This document shows positions 25,402 to 35,683 of a stretch of 64,000 bases of DNA, piece by piece. This stretch comes from an uncultured Bacteroides sp. (GTDB lineage: Bacteria; Bacteroidota; Bacteroidia; Bacteroidales; Bacteroidaceae): the NCBI RefSeq assembly GCF_905207245.1, contig NZ_CAJLKP010000002.1, positions 109,064 through 173,063 of the forward strand. Direction: 5' to 3'. The notes under the pieces are model-generated. The model saw only the letters and a list, made by a program, of their open reading frames with translations. It ran no database searches and was not told where the DNA came from. Numbering within the stretch: position 1 is the stretch's first letter; each line of letters begins with the position of its first letter. Made by a program: the position numbers and the translations under genes.

Positions 25402-27048
25402 ATGTTATACGAAAGAACACTCGGCCAATGGCTGGAACACTGGGCAGAGACTACGCCCGATAAAGAATATATTGTTTATTCCGACCGTAACCTGCGCTTC
25501 ACCTGGAGCCAATTCAACCGACGGGTAGACGACATGGCGAAAGGACTAATCTCTATTGGCGTAGGACGCGGAACCCATGTAGGCATATGGGCTGCCAATG
25601 TGCCCGACTGGCTTACACTGCTGTATGCCTGCGCTAAAATCGGCGCCGTCTATGTTACTGTAAATACCAACTATAAGCAAGCCGAACTGGAATATCTATG
25701 CGAAAACTCGGATATGCACACCCTTTGCATTGTGAATGGTGAAAAAGACAGCGACTTCGTACAGATGACTTACACCATGTTACCGGAACTGAAAACCTGC
25801 GAACGCGGACATCTGAAGAGCCAACGTTTCCCACACATGCGCAATGTTGTTTACGTAGGACAGGAGAAACATCGCGGTATGTACAATACGGCTGAAATCC
25901 TCCTACTGGGTAACAATGTGGAAGATGAATGTCTGAATAATCTGAAAAGTCAGGTAACCTGCCATGATGTGGTGAATATGCAATACACATCCGGCACCAC
26001 CGGTTTCCCGAAAGGCGTTATGCTCACCCACTATAACATAACTAACAATGGTTATCTGACGGGAGAGCACATGAAGTTCACCAGCGACGATAAGTTATGC
26101 GTTTGTGTACCCCTCTTCCACTGCTTCGGTGTAGTACTTGCCACCATGAACTGTCTGACACATGGCTGTACGGAAGTAATGGTGGAACGCTTCAATCCGC
26201 TGGTAGTGCTTGCCTCCATTCATAAAGAACGCTGTACGGCTCTGTACGGTGTCCCCACAATGTTCATTGCCGAGTTGCATCATCCGATGTTCGACATGTT
26301 CGATATGTCCAGCCTGCGCACCGGCATCATGGCTGGCTCACTCTGCCCAGTGGAACTGATGAAGCAGGTGGAAGAAAAGATGTATATGAAAGTTACGAGT
26401 GTATATGGTCTGACAGAAACATCGCCGGGTATGACAGCCTCACGCATTGACGACCCGTTCGATGTCCGTTGCAATACCGTAGGACATGATTTTGAACATA
26501 CCGAAGTCAGGGTTATCGATCCCGAAACCGGAGAAGAATGTCCGGTAGGTGTGCAAGGCGAAATGTGCAACCGGGGCTATAACAACATGAAGGGTTACTA
26601 TAAGAATCCGCAAGCCACAGCCGAAGTAATCGACAAGAATGGCTTCCTTCACTCCGGTGACCTTGGTGTGAAAGACGAAGACGGCAATTACCGCATCACC
26701 GGACGCATCAAAGATATGATTATCCGTGGCGGCGAAAATATCTATCCGCGAGAAATTGAAGAGTTCCTCTACAAGCTGGAAGGTGTGAAGGATGTGCAAG
26801 TGGCAGGCATCCCATCGAAAAAATATGGCGAAGAAGTAGGTGCTTTCATCATACTGAAGGAAGGAGCGGATATACACGAATCGGATGTACGCGACTTCTG
26901 TACAGGCAAGATTTCACGTTACAAAATACCTAAATATGTATTCTTCATTGACGAATTCCCTATGACGGGCAGCGGCAAGATACAGAAATTCAAACTGAAA
27001 GATGTAGGATTGCAACTTTGCAAGGCACAAGGAATCGAAATAATATAA
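25402..27048 (+). CDS. AMP-forming acyl-CoA synthetase
   Basis: 548 residues of the ANL adenylating superfamily. Phosphate loop YTSGTTGFPKGVML, substrate-side TSVYGLTETSP, hinge region HSGDLGVKDEDGNYRITGRIKDMIIRGGENIYP, and catalytic lysine in PMTGSGKIQKFKL. It activates a carboxylate, probably a medium- or long-chain fatty acid, to its CoA ester at the cost of ATP; chain length cannot be read. The cupin regulator upstream is a likely partner. A hairpin terminator follows. Confidence 0.9.
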   Translation: MLYERTLGQWLEHWAETTPDKEYIVYSDRNLRFTWSQFNRRVDDMAKGLISIGVGRGTHVGIWAANVPDWLTLLYACAKIGAVYVTVNTNYKQAELEYLCENSDMHTLCIVNGEKDSDFVQMTYTMLPELKTCERGHLKSQRFPHMRNVVYVGQEKHRGMYNTAEILLLGNNVEDECLNNLKSQVTCHDVVNMQYTSGTTGFPKGVMLTHYNITNNGYLTGEHMKFTSDDKLCVCVPLFHCFGVVLATMNCLTHGCTEVMVERFNPLVVLASIHKERCTALYGVPTMFIAELHHPMFDMFDMSSLRTGIMAGSLCPVELMKQVEEKMYMKVTSVYGLTETSPGMTASRIDDPFDVRCNTVGHDFEHTEVRVIDPETGEECPVGVQGEMCNRGYNNMKGYYKNPQATAEVIDKNGFLHSGDLGVKDEDGNYRITGRIKDMIIRGGENIYPREIEEFLYKLEGVKDVQVAGIPSKKYGEEVGAFIILKEGADIHESDVRDFCTGKISRYKIPKYVFFIDEFPMTGSGKIQKFKLKDVGLQLCKAQGIEII

Positions 27049-27062
27049 AGAATTAAATATAA

Positions 27063-27099
27063 AGAAACAGGCTGTACAATTAAGTTGCAGCCTGTTTCT
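27063..27099. terminator. Hairpin terminator between convergent ligase and sulfatase genes
   Basis: AGAAACAGGCTG (27063-27074) pairs with CAGCCTGTTTCT (27088-27099), a perfect 12-bp stem. Confidence 0.8.
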
Positions 27100-27112
27100 A
27101 TTTAACCACACA

Positions 27113-28786
27113 TTATAATTCATCGGGCATGGGAACCTTTTGCCCGGTTGCCCTCACGGTAGGCATTGGGGCATCCCAACCACGAAGACGGGTACCAAGT
27201 TCTTTTGCCATTTCCCTCACTATTTCCAAATGTCGGGCAGCCAGATTGTTACGTTCACCAATATCTTCACGAAGATTATAGAGTTCCAGTTCGGCAGTAT
27301 GCATACGATAGACCAATTTCCAATCGCCCTTACGGAGAGCACTCATGAAGTCGATATCATCCTGATCCTCAAAGCGAAGCTGATGAGGAAAATGAAAGAT
27401 GATGCCACGCTCAGGGTCAATGCCCGAAATAGCTTCGGGAATTACAATAGCATTAGCCTCGCGTTGATTGGTAATCTTCCCACTTTTCTGAGCCTTAGCC
27501 ACATACCGGGAACCTTTCTGAATCAGTTTCACTAAGCTCTGACCATCTCGTTCCTGAACGGTTTCGTATTTCTTCACCCCTGCCATTTCAAGGATTGTCG
27601 GGAACACATCTTCCGCCGAAACAGGCGTATTGATACGCGTTCCGGCACTAACCTTACCCGGCCAGCAAAAGAGCATAGGAACACGGATACCACCTTCATA
27701 AACCGATCCTTTCCCTTCACGTAACGGGAGATTCTGAGTATGAGGTTCCCCACCCTTCTCATTTCCTACACTATGTCCTCCGTTGTCGGAGTAAAAGATG
27801 ATAATTGTATTGTCAGCCACACCTTTATTTTCCAGAAAATCAAGCACATCTCCTAAACTTTTATCCATGCCTTCCACCATGGAAGCATAGCGCGCCTGTC
27901 CTTCATCCATTCCGGCATCGAGGTAGGGCTGAATATAACGCTTATCCCGTTGAATGGGAGTATGATTAGAATAATGGGAAAAATAGAGATAGAAAGGTAA
28001 CTTCTGCCTGATGGGATGTTCTAGCGTTTTGAGTGCTTCGCGGGTCATAGCTTCGGTCAGATGTACATCAGTACCATAATATTGTGACATATTTTGTACC
28101 GAACCATAATCACCCTTACCCGGTAAATTGCCAAAATTATCTTCGGGAAGATAGCTTTTGGGATGACCATTGCTCGAACCGGCAATGTTAACCACAAAGC
28201 CCATATTATAAGGATTTGAACCGGGCGTACCCGCAGGCCCCCAATGTGCCTTACCCACATGAATAGTATGATAGCCCGCATCACGAAGAATTTCAACCAT
28301 AGGAGTTGCATAGAAGGTATGATTGAGCCCGTATGTTTCACGTTCCGGTTCGAGAGAAACGGGACAGAAAGCATTATAGTTCCACTCCGGATGAGCAAAA
28401 ATATCATCGAGATTCTCATTGGTGGCACCAGGGTGACCGCCAATTGCATCCGGCACAATATCTTTATAGAGTGAAATAAACGACGTAATCTTCATGTGAG
28501 CAGGGTTCATGCCAGTCATTAGAGATGCACGTGTAGGTGTTGAAACCGGACAAGCATAAGCGTTTGTCATCATGACACCCATTTGAGAAAGACGCTCCAT
28601 ATTGGGCGTTTTAAAACGCTGGTTATTAGGGTATATTTCTTCACCGAAAGGCAGAGAAGATTCTGTCCACCCGAAATCATCTACTAAAAAGAAAACGATA
28701 TTAGGGCGCTGTCCGGCATAGAGATTCTGTGAGAGAACTAAAGGAACGGCTAACGCCAAGCTGCATATTGATTTATTGATTTTCAT
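27113..28786 (-). CDS. Secreted S-type (serine) sulfatase
   Basis: 557 residues with signal peptide (ends QNLYAG). Metal ligands in NIVFFLVDDFGW (D36, D37). The active-site signature is VSTPTRASLMTG, with Ser82 where many sulfatases have Cys, so the formylglycine must come from an anaerobic radical-SAM maturase acting on serine. Further motifs are HVGKAHWG and FYSDNGGHS. It hydrolyses a sulfate ester, and its presence suggests a sulfated substrate or side group in this catabolic cluster. It is the last gene of the cluster, 6 bp after the esterase. Confidence 0.9.
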   Translation of the reverse strand: MKINKSICSLALAVPLVLSQNLYAGQRPNIVFFLVDDFGWTESSLPFGEEIYPNNQRFKTPNMERLSQMGVMMTNAYACPVSTPTRASLMTGMNPAHMKITSFISLYKDIVPDAIGGHPGATNENLDDIFAHPEWNYNAFCPVSLEPERETYGLNHTFYATPMVEILRDAGYHTIHVGKAHWGPAGTPGSNPYNMGFVVNIAGSSNGHPKSYLPEDNFGNLPGKGDYGSVQNMSQYYGTDVHLTEAMTREALKTLEHPIRQKLPFYLYFSHYSNHTPIQRDKRYIQPYLDAGMDEGQARYASMVEGMDKSLGDVLDFLENKGVADNTIIIFYSDNGGHSVGNEKGGEPHTQNLPLREGKGSVYEGGIRVPMLFCWPGKVSAGTRINTPVSAEDVFPTILEMAGVKKYETVQERDGQSLVKLIQKGSRYVAKAQKSGKITNQREANAIVIPEAISGIDPERGIIFHFPHQLRFEDQDDIDFMSALRKGDWKLVYRMHTAELELYNLREDIGERNNLAARHLEIVREMAKELGTRLRGWDAPMPTVRATGQKVPMPDEL

Positions 28787-28792
28787 ATGTAT

Positions 28793-30238
28793 TTATTTTT
28801 TAGACCATGAGTCACTGCGGAACGGAGTTGCCGGTAGCCCTTCCTTATTATAAAGATTCGCCCGAAAGAAATTCGCAAACGCATAACGTACCGCCACGGG
28901 CTCCTGCACCTGAGAGGAGGACACTTCAATGCGGTTACCGTTAATAATCGCTTTTGCAGGATAGAATTTCCGATCTGCACCGGCTATATAGAAACCTTCC
29001 ACTGGTTCATCATTAGGCGTCATTAAACCATTATCTGCATAATCAAAACTCAGTATAAGTTTGCTCCCAGATAATTTCATAGACTTAAACAGAGGACCGG
29101 AACAGACAATATTCTTACCATATTGTTTAGCCAACGCCCATAAAGCTAATCTTTCTCCTGGAACACGTTTGTTGCGGGGATGGATATCAAGCGAATCGCC
29201 TACGTCAGTAGTAACCACCATGCCCAGATTCTTCAATCCACCCTGCCACGTTTGAAGCTGAGCTTCCCGGATACCGGCAGGCTGACCTTTGAAAGGAGCA
29301 ATCTGAACGAAGTAAAAAGGCATGTCCGGTTGTTTCCACTCCTTACGCCAACTATTAATCATATTGGTAAATACCTGTTGATATTGCTCATAGCGCATAG
29401 CATTGGCTTCCCCCTGATACCAAATAGTGCCCTTGACGGTGTAACCCAGAATTGGTCTAATCATGCCGTTCCATAGTGTGGACGGAACTTTATAAAGTTT
29501 ATTCTGTTTCACATTCTCTACTCCAAACTCATCGAACACATCTGCATAAAGTGGGTTATTTTCCATCACCTCCATTTTAGTCCATGACTCCACATGTGTA
29601 TCACCTTTGGCTGAAAGAATGAGTCCGACAGGAATATGGAGTTCTTTGAAAAGACGTCGACCGAAAACAAAACCCACTGCTGAGAAATTATAAGCATGGT
29701 CCGCAGTACAAACAAGCCACTTCCCCTCACAATCATCACGTTCACCGTCAGGTGCCAGACAATAAGGCACGGTGAAGAGACGGATTTCAGGATAATTGGC
29801 GTCCTGTAGTTCTTTGTCGGCCCCTTCCATACCGGTTTGCCACTTCACATCTTTTTGTTTGCCAACCGGAAAAAGCATATTACTCTGTCCACCGCAAAGC
29901 CATACCTCACCAATCAAGATATTGCTGACTGTTACAGTGTTCTCTCCACTAACGGTAATCGACTGATTTTTCATCGTTGCACGAGGCGTTTTCAATTTCA
30001 CAATCCATTTGCCATCTTCAGAAGCAACCGCAGTCATAGCCTTAGTAGCCCATGAAGGTTGAACAGTTATGACTTCACCCGGTTCTGCCTTCCCCCAGAT
30101 ATTAACTCTGGTATCTTGTTGCAAAACCATATTATCAGAAATGATAGCGGGAAGTGTTACTTTAGCCAACACAGGGCAACAAGTAACAACAGCCAACACC
30201 ACCAATAATACCCATTGCTTTTTCATTACTCTATTCAT
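28793..30238 (-). CDS. Secreted SGNH-type sialate O-acetylesterase-like protein
   Basis: 481 residues from the ATG at 30238 (MNRVMKKQWVLLVV); an ATG at 30226 is also possible. The longer frame to 30340 is rejected because it runs inside the symporter gene. ATGAATAG overlaps the symporter stop by 8 bp, indicating coupled translation. Motifs: GEVWLCGGQSNMLFPV (catalytic Ser block), IWYQGEANA, and GDSLDIHPRNKRVPGERL (catalytic Asp-x-x-His type). It removes O-acetyl groups from sugars; the true substrate is not readable. Confidence 0.87.
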   Translation of the reverse strand: MNRVMKKQWVLLVVLAVVTCCPVLAKVTLPAIISDNMVLQQDTRVNIWGKAEPGEVITVQPSWATKAMTAVASEDGKWIVKLKTPRATMKNQSITVSGENTVTVSNILIGEVWLCGGQSNMLFPVGKQKDVKWQTGMEGADKELQDANYPEIRLFTVPYCLAPDGERDDCEGKWLVCTADHAYNFSAVGFVFGRRLFKELHIPVGLILSAKGDTHVESWTKMEVMENNPLYADVFDEFGVENVKQNKLYKVPSTLWNGMIRPILGYTVKGTIWYQGEANAMRYEQYQQVFTNMINSWRKEWKQPDMPFYFVQIAPFKGQPAGIREAQLQTWQGGLKNLGMVVTTDVGDSLDIHPRNKRVPGERLALWALAKQYGKNIVCSGPLFKSMKLSGSKLILSFDYADNGLMTPNDEPVEGFYIAGADRKFYPAKAIINGNRIEVSSSQVQEPVAVRYAFANFFRANLYNKEGLPATPFRSDSWSKK

Positions 30239-31775
30239 TATAGTTAACCAATTCTTTTTTCTTTCCAATACAACAAACAAGGAAACTAATACTACCACCA
30301 ACAACAACCCACCAAGGCCAAGCCAGCTTGAGAGTTGCACCGAATAAAGCTGTGCTCCACCAGCCCAAAATGCCGGGTTGAAGAAGCAGAACTACCAAAC
30401 AGCCGGTAACCAATGCGGCTACCACACTATAAACATTGCCACGACGGGTCAAAACAGCACAAAGGAATATCCCCAACATACCGGCATAGGAGAAACTCAT
30501 GATGCCAAGCGCAAAATCAACCAACGACTGATCGCCCGCTTCTTGCATCAAAGCAGCAATAATAGCAAAAGCCGTCAATACAATCCCCATAATGATTACA
30601 AGGAAACGTGATTCCTTCAACTCTGACTTAACTTTCACATTACCCTTATCGCGTTTTTGTCTCCAGGGAAGATAAAGATCGGAGAACAAGCTACTAGTCA
30701 TTGAATTAATGGCCGAATTAAAGCTTGACAATGCAGCAGCAAGTAGCCCTACCACCATCAGACCGAGAACGCCCGTTGGCATGTGGTTGAACATATATTG
30801 CGGGAATACCTGACGGCTATCATTTAACATGTCACTCGGTGCGGTTGCACCAAGTAGCTCCGGACGTGAATAGAACACATACAACAACGAACCGATAATC
30901 ATAAAGATCACAACAACGGGAAGAGAGATAACCTGAGAATATACAAGTGAACTTGCCGCCTTTTTCACAGACTTGCAGGTCAGCTGGCGTTGTACAAATT
31001 CCTGATCCGTACTATATTGTGCAAACTTAAAGATGGCGCAGGCAAAAAGAGCACCAATCAAATTATAGGGTTCGGTTAGTGACAACTTCGGATCAATCAC
31101 CTGTAGCTTGTCACCGGACTCCGTATTTTCAAGCACATTGACAATCTCACCCAACGATAGCGGAATGGCACTAAATAACAAATAAATGGCAACCAGACCA
31201 GTACCGATTACGAGCAGAATTTGAATCGTATCAATATAAATCAATCCTTTTATGCCTCCAGCCATTGTATAAATTGTACTAACAATGCCAAGAATCACAA
31301 TCGAAGCAATCAGGTTAGGAAACAATATATCATTATAAAGCATTACAGACACCGCAATGGCAGCAATGAAAAGGCGTGAGCCTGACGTAAGCAATTGCCC
31401 CAACAAGAACATGATACTGGTCGCCGTTTTAGCGCCATCACCAAAACGATTACCCAAATAACCATAAATGGTTATCGTATTGGCTTTATAAAGGGCAGGC
31501 AAAATAATATAAGCTGCCATTAAGCCACCAATTATCGCCCCAACACTAAGCATGATATAAGTAAAGTTACCGTCGAAAGCAATTTGAGGTGCGCCAACAA
31601 ATGTACCGGCACTGATTGATGTTCCAACCGCAGCAAAAGCTACCAACCACGTCGGCATACTTCGCCCGCCAAGGAAATAATCTTCAACATTTTTATTTTT
31701 ACGAGAGAAGAGGAAGCCTATCATTGTCAAGGCTCCCAAAAATAGAATTACTATAATCCAATCTAATAATTGCAT
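30231..31775 (-). CDS. Sodium:solute symporter (SSS family)
   Basis: 514 residues from the ATG at 31775 (MQLLDWIIVILFLG), 19 bp after the previous stop; an ATG at 31817 would overlap that gene. About 13 membrane helices; SSS features include VEDYFLGGRSMPTW, GTSISAGTFVGAP and the central GLLAAALSSFNSAINSM. Relatives import sugars, sialic acid, inositol or other polyols with Na+. In this cluster it is the obvious inner-membrane carrier for the released monomer. Confidence 0.9.
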   Translation of the reverse strand: MQLLDWIIVILFLGALTMIGFLFSRKNKNVEDYFLGGRSMPTWLVAFAAVGTSISAGTFVGAPQIAFDGNFTYIMLSVGAIIGGLMAAYIILPALYKANTITIYGYLGNRFGDGAKTATSIMFLLGQLLTSGSRLFIAAIAVSVMLYNDILFPNLIASIVILGIVSTIYTMAGGIKGLIYIDTIQILLVIGTGLVAIYLLFSAIPLSLGEIVNVLENTESGDKLQVIDPKLSLTEPYNLIGALFACAIFKFAQYSTDQEFVQRQLTCKSVKKAASSLVYSQVISLPVVVIFMIIGSLLYVFYSRPELLGATAPSDMLNDSRQVFPQYMFNHMPTGVLGLMVVGLLAAALSSFNSAINSMTSSLFSDLYLPWRQKRDKGNVKVKSELKESRFLVIIMGIVLTAFAIIAALMQEAGDQSLVDFALGIMSFSYAGMLGIFLCAVLTRRGNVYSVVAALVTGCLVVLLLQPGILGWWSTALFGATLKLAWPWWVVVGGSISFLVCCIGKKKELVNYNE

Positions 31776-31794
31776 GGTATCGGGTTTTAGTGTA

Positions 31795-33036
31795 TTAATT
31801 ACAGATATAAGGTCCATGAATGGAGGTCACAGCATAGTTGTCACTTGTATCATCGAGGGCATAGACATAAAATTCATTACCTCCGGGTTGTACGCGAATT
31901 ACAATATGTCCCTGTTTGGCAGCCATCTGTTTGGTGTTAGGATAGGCAACAAGCGCTGTTGCAGGATGGAAGTTGGTTGAAAATACATCCTTCTTTCCTG
32001 GATAAGCCTTTGTCGCAGAAAGAATACGACGCAACACTTCAATATCCGGCTGCTGTGCCTTGCGATTATGAACGACAACGACCTGGGGCCGAAGAGCTTT
32101 GAGAAGTGTAACGCCCATCGCATCGTAATTCATGTGATGATTACTCTTACATGCTTCTACCGGACCCGTCACCGAGCCAACCGGCAATTCCAAATTCTGC
32201 CAGTCTAAAGTGGTTACGGCAGGCAGGTCTGCCCCGGTAAAGTAATCAAATTTGCCATAAGAAACACGAAAAACAATGGAACACTGGTTTTCATCCGGCC
32301 ATTCACTTTTGGACAGTTGATCGGTGGGAATGAAATAATTACGCTCAATATCTTCAACCCCAGTCCACACACGTCCGTTGGCCGCTATATTACGAATTTC
32401 GAAAGTGGGATATTTAGCAGCATTATGAACAAGCACAAGCTGATCTTTTTTGCCAACTTTAAATTGTTCAATCTCCATACCATTTTTCTCCTTCTGCCAT
32501 TTTATAAAATTCAAATAGTTCGGAAATGCTTTACTTATAGGCGCTATTGGATCGTTATAATCCGGCCAACCACGGTCAATAGCCTTCCTAAAGGGGATAC
32601 AATCGCCCACACCAGATATACCGGTTAGCTGATAAGCCTTATTCTCCGCCCACTTGCATCCTTTATTAATTTCACCCATGTGGTCGATATGAAAGTGAGT
32701 CAGAAGCATATAGTCAATTGCCTTCTGTTTAGTTCCCTTCATGAAATGTGCAATATATTTTGCATAGGTTTCATAAGGAGCTATTTCTTCATTTGGTTTT
32801 TGTGGCACAATGTTGGGTGCTTTTTCTCGAATTTCACCGGCATCAACCAACATCGTAGTACCGTCGGGTAATATAAAGAAAGTACATTCCCCTTGTCCAG
32901 TGTTGATGGCATGAATATCAAGATAGCCTTCCTTCCACGCAGGTAATACCTTACCTATTTTTACTTCCTGAGCCCGGATAGTCATTGAAAAGAGAACTAA
33001 TAATGCTATAACCGGTATTTTAAATGGGATATTCAT
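31795..33036 (-). CDS. Secreted metallo-beta-lactamase-fold hydrolase
   Basis: 413 residues with a signal peptide (ends MTIRAQE). The metal motif MLLTHFHIDHMG is the HxHxDH signature of the MBL fold, and further ligands probably lie in FTGADL and SNHHMNYD. The fold covers phosphodiesterases, lactonases and others, so the exact reaction is unknown. Position in the cluster suggests action in the periplasm on the imported oligomer or a derived ester. Confidence 0.82.
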   Translation of the reverse strand: MNIPFKIPVIALLVLFSMTIRAQEVKIGKVLPAWKEGYLDIHAINTGQGECTFFILPDGTTMLVDAGEIREKAPNIVPQKPNEEIAPYETYAKYIAHFMKGTKQKAIDYMLLTHFHIDHMGEINKGCKWAENKAYQLTGISGVGDCIPFRKAIDRGWPDYNDPIAPISKAFPNYLNFIKWQKEKNGMEIEQFKVGKKDQLVLVHNAAKYPTFEIRNIAANGRVWTGVEDIERNYFIPTDQLSKSEWPDENQCSIVFRVSYGKFDYFTGADLPAVTTLDWQNLELPVGSVTGPVEACKSNHHMNYDAMGVTLLKALRPQVVVVHNRKAQQPDIEVLRRILSATKAYPGKKDVFSTNFHPATALVAYPNTKQMAAKQGHIVIRVQPGGNEFYVYALDDTSDNYAVTSIHGPYICN

Positions 33037-33053
33037 AGTATCTTCTTGTTATT

Positions 33054-34424
33054 TTATTCAATAATAGCCTTTTGATTCAATATTTCTTTCCGAACCTCAT
33101 TGCAAGAGAGATTACGGGGAGTACTTCCCGTTTGCGCCGCCAAGGCTGCCGCCACACCGGCTGCATGTCCTGTAGCTCCGCAAGTAGCCCCAACCCTGAC
33201 AGTGCCGAGAGCCTCACGATCAACCGAGATACAACGACCACCAACCAGCAAATTATCAATCTTGGCAGGTAACAAACTGCGATAAGGTATTTGGAATGGA
33301 AGAGGTACATACATGTCATGCATACCGTTTTGATTTTTAGGAGGGTGCACATCAATGGGCCAAACACCCAATGCTATTGAATCTTCAAACTTGCGGTTGG
33401 ATACAATGTCATTTTTGGTCATGGTATAGACCCCATCAAGCCTACGGGTTTCGCGAATGCCAATGGTGGCCGAAGTATTCATAATCCAACTGTTCTCAAA
33501 GCCTTTACAATGTTTTTTGTAATAGTTGACAATACGGTGAGCATCACTACGTGCCTCCATTTCAGCAGCAGTCAGCTCGTTTGCATTAACCGCCGATCCA
33601 TAAACACGTGTCGTATTAACCCAAGGATAGTTTTTTCTTAAACCGCCAAACCAGGGACCACCAAAGCAAGGAAGTTCATCGGCCTCACAGGCATTACTGA
33701 GCATCTCACGGTCAATTCCGACATCTCTCCTTCGCGAGGTATATTCGGTTAACAATTCTTTCCCTAAGAAACCGGGATCGGGACCAAACGGTATTGTCAA
33801 TTCATCTTCATAGCCTACACTTCCCTGTGGGTTAACTTCCGCAAGAAAAAAAGGCAATGTCATGGGCTGAAGTTCAGGTGATATATTAAATCCGGCTCCG
33901 GCACGCGCTATGACATCCCCATTTCCGGTACAATCCACTACGATCTTAGCCATAATTGCCTTACGCCCATCCACATTCTCTACAATGGCCCCCTTCACTT
34001 TATTCTCTTCAACAATGACATCGGCCATCCAGGTATGCAACAGACATCTTACCTGATATTTCAACAGTAGTTCATCAGCAGTCAGTTTCATAATCTCAGG
34101 GTCAGAACTCAGTACCCAACTACGGTTATTTTCAACTCCTCCCTTCTTTTCAGCCATCGCAATCCATTCACCCATAACACCATCTACACAACGGCGATAA
34201 GGACGCAACCAACTGTTGAACCCGGCCAATGTGATCACCAGCCCATTGGTCCACATGCCACCAAACGAGCCCATCGCCTCAACAAGCATGGTCGAAGCTC
34301 CGGCCTTGGCAGCACCGATAGCAGCACCGACACCGGCAGGCCCACCACCAACAACCAAGACATCAACGTCATTGATGACTTCTATTTGCCTTTCTTTTTC
34401 TGTATACGTTTTCATTAATTCCAT
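33054..34424 (-). CDS. FAD-dependent oxidoreductase
   Basis: 456 residues, cytoplasmic. Nucleotide loop DVLVVGGGPAGVGAAIGAAKAGA near the N-terminus and the C-terminal FAD contact LLVGGRCISVDREALGTVR. It belongs to the large FAD_oxidored group often found in PULs for unusual sugars, where members oxidise or epimerise sugar-derived substrates. The start at 34424 (MELMKTYTEK) is preferred; an ATG at 34415 is an alternative. 17 bp separate it from the MBL gene. Confidence 0.85.
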   Translation of the reverse strand: MELMKTYTEKERQIEVINDVDVLVVGGGPAGVGAAIGAAKAGASTMLVEAMGSFGGMWTNGLVITLAGFNSWLRPYRRCVDGVMGEWIAMAEKKGGVENNRSWVLSSDPEIMKLTADELLLKYQVRCLLHTWMADVIVEENKVKGAIVENVDGRKAIMAKIVVDCTGNGDVIARAGAGFNISPELQPMTLPFFLAEVNPQGSVGYEDELTIPFGPDPGFLGKELLTEYTSRRRDVGIDREMLSNACEADELPCFGGPWFGGLRKNYPWVNTTRVYGSAVNANELTAAEMEARSDAHRIVNYYKKHCKGFENSWIMNTSATIGIRETRRLDGVYTMTKNDIVSNRKFEDSIALGVWPIDVHPPKNQNGMHDMYVPLPFQIPYRSLLPAKIDNLLVGGRCISVDREALGTVRVGATCGATGHAAGVAAALAAQTGSTPRNLSCNEVRKEILNQKAIIE

Positions 34425-34449
34425 GATGATATATGTTATAATAGTATTT

Positions 34450-35574
34450 TCAAAATTGTACGATTTTCAACATTAGTCTCTTAATTTCAGATTCATCAGA
34501 AAGCGACTTAACCTTAAATGCCGGAGAAGCATTATATATAAGAACCTGATGTTTAGCAATATCTTCGGTTTTCACATTAAAAACCTGATTTCCCAACTCA
34601 ATTTCAACGTTTCCTTTCAGTTCAATCTCTAAATAGATTCCACCAAAGGTTACACAAGGTAACGGCTCGTTGAGTACTACCGTTTGTTCCTTTTTTAGTA
34701 ATATACTCCCAACCTTAGTTATGACCGGGCAAATAAAATCCTTAATTTCGTGTTTATCAACCAAAAGGGTACCCTGACCGTTCAGGTCGGGAGCCAACAA
34801 ATCCGTGGAAATGAAATTAATATCATTACGATTAATTTTATTGAAATGCACGAATTTGTCAGCATGTGATTCTCTCATAAGACCATGCGACTTGGCTAAT
34901 GCAGCGTATCGGTCATACTCATTCTCATCAAAGCGGGAAGCACTAATAGCCATAATACAATCTCCTTGGTTCTGTATCTTTTCAAAGACAGTCTGATATA
35001 AAATTCCCATTAAGCGGACATCGTAAACTCCAAGATCTCGAATAATCTCATTAGCACGATTATTGGAAGTAATAACGTAATTTCCCTTTCCAAGCACTTC
35101 ATCTGCAAGAGTGATTATATCTTTATAATGCCGACCAGTTTCATCAAGCAATTTAGGTTCAATAAATGTATAAAGTCCGTTCCGTTTACATTCGGTTAGA
35201 AATTCCCTTAATGTAGGTATCCGACTTCTCATTTCCGATTTATCAGCCTTTAAGATAAAATCCTGTTTCAGTTCTATAAGAGTCTTTGTTTGAACTGGAA
35301 CTTGAACGGAAAGTATTGTTCCGTCAGCATTCAGGCAAGTACGATTTAGTGTACTATCATGCATCACTACCAAGTATCCATCAGCTGACAGACGTACATC
35401 GGTTTCAATAGCCTGAAAACCGGCGCGTTTGGCTAATGAGATAGCTTCCAAAGAATTCTCTCCGGCAATTGTGCCATACATATTGACACCTCGATGAGCT
35501 ATAAAGACGCGCTGAGCATGTAATCCTGTTGTCCAACTACAGATTATAAAACAGAAAAAGATGAATTTCTTCAT
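34450..35574 (-). CDS. Secreted glycerophosphodiester phosphodiesterase
   Basis: 374 residues with signal peptide (ends TGLHAQ). Family signature VFIAHRGVNMYG, then ENSLEAISLAKRAGFQAIETDVRLSADGYLVVMHDSTLNRT, containing the catalytic His, Glu, Asp and His residues. A C-terminal extension of about 110 beta-rich residues is unusual and may bind substrate. The family cleaves glycerophosphodiesters to glycerol 3-phosphate and an alcohol. Together with the alkaline phosphatase at 40664 it points to a phosphodiester-containing nutrient. Confidence 0.88.
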   Translation of the reverse strand: MKKFIFFCFIICSWTTGLHAQRVFIAHRGVNMYGTIAGENSLEAISLAKRAGFQAIETDVRLSADGYLVVMHDSTLNRTCLNADGTILSVQVPVQTKTLIELKQDFILKADKSEMRSRIPTLREFLTECKRNGLYTFIEPKLLDETGRHYKDIITLADEVLGKGNYVITSNNRANEIIRDLGVYDVRLMGILYQTVFEKIQNQGDCIMAISASRFDENEYDRYAALAKSHGLMRESHADKFVHFNKINRNDINFISTDLLAPDLNGQGTLLVDKHEIKDFICPVITKVGSILLKKEQTVVLNEPLPCVTFGGIYLEIELKGNVEIELGNQVFNVKTEDIAKHQVLIYNASPAFKVKSLSDESEIKRLMLKIVQF

Positions 35575-35683
35575 TGCTAATATACATTATTCACTGAAAA
35601 TAAGTAGCAGAACTCCAGATATTTTTCCATACTACCATTAGCTCTGCCACTTATATCATTCTTTAGATAAAACAATTCATGAA

